A DNA stretch of 16,128 nucleotides from an uncultured Lachnospiraceae bacterium (GTDB taxonomy: Bacteria; Bacillota; Clostridia; Lachnospirales; Lachnospiraceae), in NCBI GenBank assembly GCA_910578085.1, contig CAJTPM010000058.1:1-16128 (forward strand), read 5' to 3'. Numbering within the stretch: the first letter of the stretch is position 1; every line of letters starts with the position of its first letter. The notes beneath the pieces were generated by a model. It saw nothing but the letters and a program-made list of their open reading frames with translations. It was not told the origin of the DNA and did no database searches. Both the position numbers and the translations under genes were made by a program. Below, one piece after another: positions 14,614 through 16,128 of this stretch.

Positions 14614-14854
14614 CGAAATTCTTTCCGCGGTACCACCCTGCTTCCTGCCGAAACCGGCAGACTCTCGATCGGCGTAACGTGCCTTATACCGTTTCCCGCT
14701 ACTTACAGTCAGGCTCACTCTCCCTGCCATTTTCCTGGGAACCGCTCAGGTGTGAAATTAAGCTTAGCCGGAACCCGAAAAGGCTTTCAGCCGATGACCT
14801 TTTCTCTCTGTGGGGAATAACAGGCTCTTTTGCACCGTCACAGCGTTTAAACTA
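14564..14854 (-). promoter_or_regulatory. T-box leader controlling pheS (Phe, UUC specifier)
   Basis: The conserved T-box sequence AGGGTGGTACCGCG is at 14626-14639. Upstream, the CAGAGAG bulge segment and a GCTGAAAGCC arm are followed by the specifier region TTAATTTCACACCTGAG. The TTC at 14754-14756 is the Phe codon, followed by A as usual. This fits sensing of uncharged tRNA-Phe upstream of pheS. The leader ends in the terminator at 14564-14613; pairing of the tRNA acceptor end with the T-box would favour the antiterminator and transcription of pheS and probably pheT. Confidence 0.93.
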
Positions 14855-14860
14855 TCCTAC

Positions 14861-14889
14861 ATTCTAGTGGCTTTTTCGCGGGCTGTCAA
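14861..14889 (-). promoter_or_regulatory. Strong promoter of the pheS T-box transcript
   Basis: A consensus -35 TTGACA (14884-14889), a 17-base spacer and TAGAAT (14861-14866) on the minus strand. Transcription would begin near 14854, at the start of the T-box leader. The promoter overlaps the last codons of the truncated PTS frame. Confidence 0.85.
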
Positions 14890-16066
14890 GTATTTTTATT
14901 CCAAATCCGATCCATGGTTTCATGTATTTTAAATTTATTCCAAATAGAGCCGGTTCCCTGATTCCCGCAAAAACAGAAGTAAAACCGCTGGAAAAAGCCT
15001 GTCCTTTGAGTGTGTTGTCCTTCGTCTTGATTCCTACGGCGATTGCTGAAACGCCCAGACAAATATTGATCACAAATGCCGCAGGTATCGTCATTGGATC
15101 AAATCCCATTGTTGTCATACACAAAATACAGTACGGAACAATTGTTGCCAGATGCAGACCGGTCATAATAATCAACGGAGTTAACGCCGCAAGTATCCCG
15201 ACAGACAGAGCGCCAAAGTTTGTATATAACCATCCTAGGACACCTCCTGCCAATGTTCCGATCATCCCTCCAAGAGGCCCAATGAGACAAAAAGTCAACG
15301 GTATCATTATCAGAATAGTCAAAAACGGCGCAAACATTGTTCTCAACATTGCAGGAAGTTTTCGATTAAAAAATTTTTCAATATAAGCCATCACCCAGCA
15401 GCATAAAATAATCGGTATAATAGAGCTCGTATAGCTCACCCCTTTTGTGAATACCGACAGTCCGGCAAGTACAACTGGCTCTCCACTGCCGATAAGCGCC
15501 GTGATATCCGGATGACACATCGCACCTCCCAGAAGCATCCCAAGAGACGGGGTAGCCCCAAACCTCTTTGCCGCATAGTACCCCACATAAATTGGCAGGA
15601 AATAAAATGCTGCATTATACACTGCATATACGATCTTATATGTACTGCTCTCTGCAGAAACTATCCCTATATTCGCCAGTGTAATCAAAACTACATTTAC
15701 AAAACCGGCTGCTATCATTGCCGGAAAACATCCAGAAAAACACTCTGTGACAGATGCCAACGCCCTTTTTATACTAAATTTTTTCTTTTCGTCAATTTTC
15801 CCCTCCTCCTTTTATTCCTGCTTCCTGGCAGATCAGCTGATATACCTTATCAACATTCTGTCCGACGATGATCTGCAGCTGCTCTCCCGACCATTACATT
15901 CCGAATACTCCGTCTGCTTTTTTATCTCCTCCTCCTTTACAAGGCTTTTATTCCTCACGTTGAAGCGCAGTCTGGTAGCACAGTGAACAAAATAACTGAT
16001 ATTATCCTTTCCGCCGACATAAGATAAAATCTGCCGGGATAACTCTTTAAAATTTTTCTTAGCCAT
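14864..16066 (-). pseudogene. Beta-glucoside-type PTS EIIBC, frameshifted and truncated
   Basis: A sugar phosphotransferase permease of the BglF family, broken in several ways. The EIIB domain starts at 16066 (GGGAGG upstream) with YFVHCATRLRF, whose Cys is the phosphorylated residue. In a six-T run (15918-15923) the frame shifts; the EIIB end (ADGVFGM, then SGEQLQIIVGQNVDKVYQLI) is in another frame and also contains a TAA at 15894-15896. A second shift near 15805 restores the original frame for a linker (KIDEKKKFSIKRALASVTEC) and EIIC, with helices and the motif FAGIREPALFGINLKYMKPW. EIIC then ends abruptly: its last residues come from the pheS promoter sequence, about 70 residues short, and EIIA is absent. 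Sugar uptake through this gene is not expected. Confidence 0.85.
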
Positions 16067-16128
16067 TTTTGATACTTCCTCCCTATATTGTCAAGTGATT
16101 TTCCTTAAAAAATCAAGGAATTTATAGT

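Noticed and set aside
16097..16114. Inverted repeat GATTTT/AAAATC upstream of the PTS gene
   Set aside because: AT-rich and short; it does not match the known antiterminator target of BglG/LicT-type regulators and could be chance.

Overview
The window looks like the chromosome of a Gram-positive anaerobe of the Clostridia, most probably Lachnospiraceae. This is inferred from strong Shine-Dalgarno sites, lipobox lipoproteins, a T-box in front of pheS, a cysteine-rich PheS of the clostridial type, a DUF6512-like membrane protein, and several small proteins that resemble Lachnospiraceae families. Nearly everything is coded on the minus strand; the one clear plus-strand gene is the DUF6512-like gene at 6203-6736.

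The right half (7.2-14.9 kb) is mainly housekeeping. In transcription order it holds a TTGACA/TAGAAT promoter, a T-box leader with a UUC (Phe) specifier and terminator, pheS, an odd insert (a structured palindromic element plus a small membrane-protein frame), pheT, a small conserved protein, an M18 aminopeptidase and queA.

The left part (0-2.4 kb) has two secreted lipoproteins and an RNase Z-like metallo-hydrolase. One lipoprotein carries a domain resembling EF-Tu domain 2, which is unexpected outside the cytoplasm.

Between about 2.4 and 7.1 kb lies a gene graveyard. A few small genes look intact: a coiled-coil protein, a secreted LRAT-like H/NC protein, an orphan V-ATPase-proteolipid-like protein and the DUF6512-like protein. 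Between them are broken genes, several of which keep their start and end but have lost the middle: a methyltransferase, an AAA/PD-(D/E)XK protein and a small conserved protein. Others are stubs or carry in-frame stops: the P-loop start of a kinase, a zinc-ribbon protein and a lipoprotein. At the right edge a beta-glucoside-type PTS EIIBC gene is broken by frameshifts and a stop, and is cut off just where the pheS promoter begins. The region therefore reads as a stable tRNA-synthetase/queuosine block flanked by accessory DNA shrinking through many small deletions.

No tRNA, rRNA, CRISPR array, transposase or integrase was seen.
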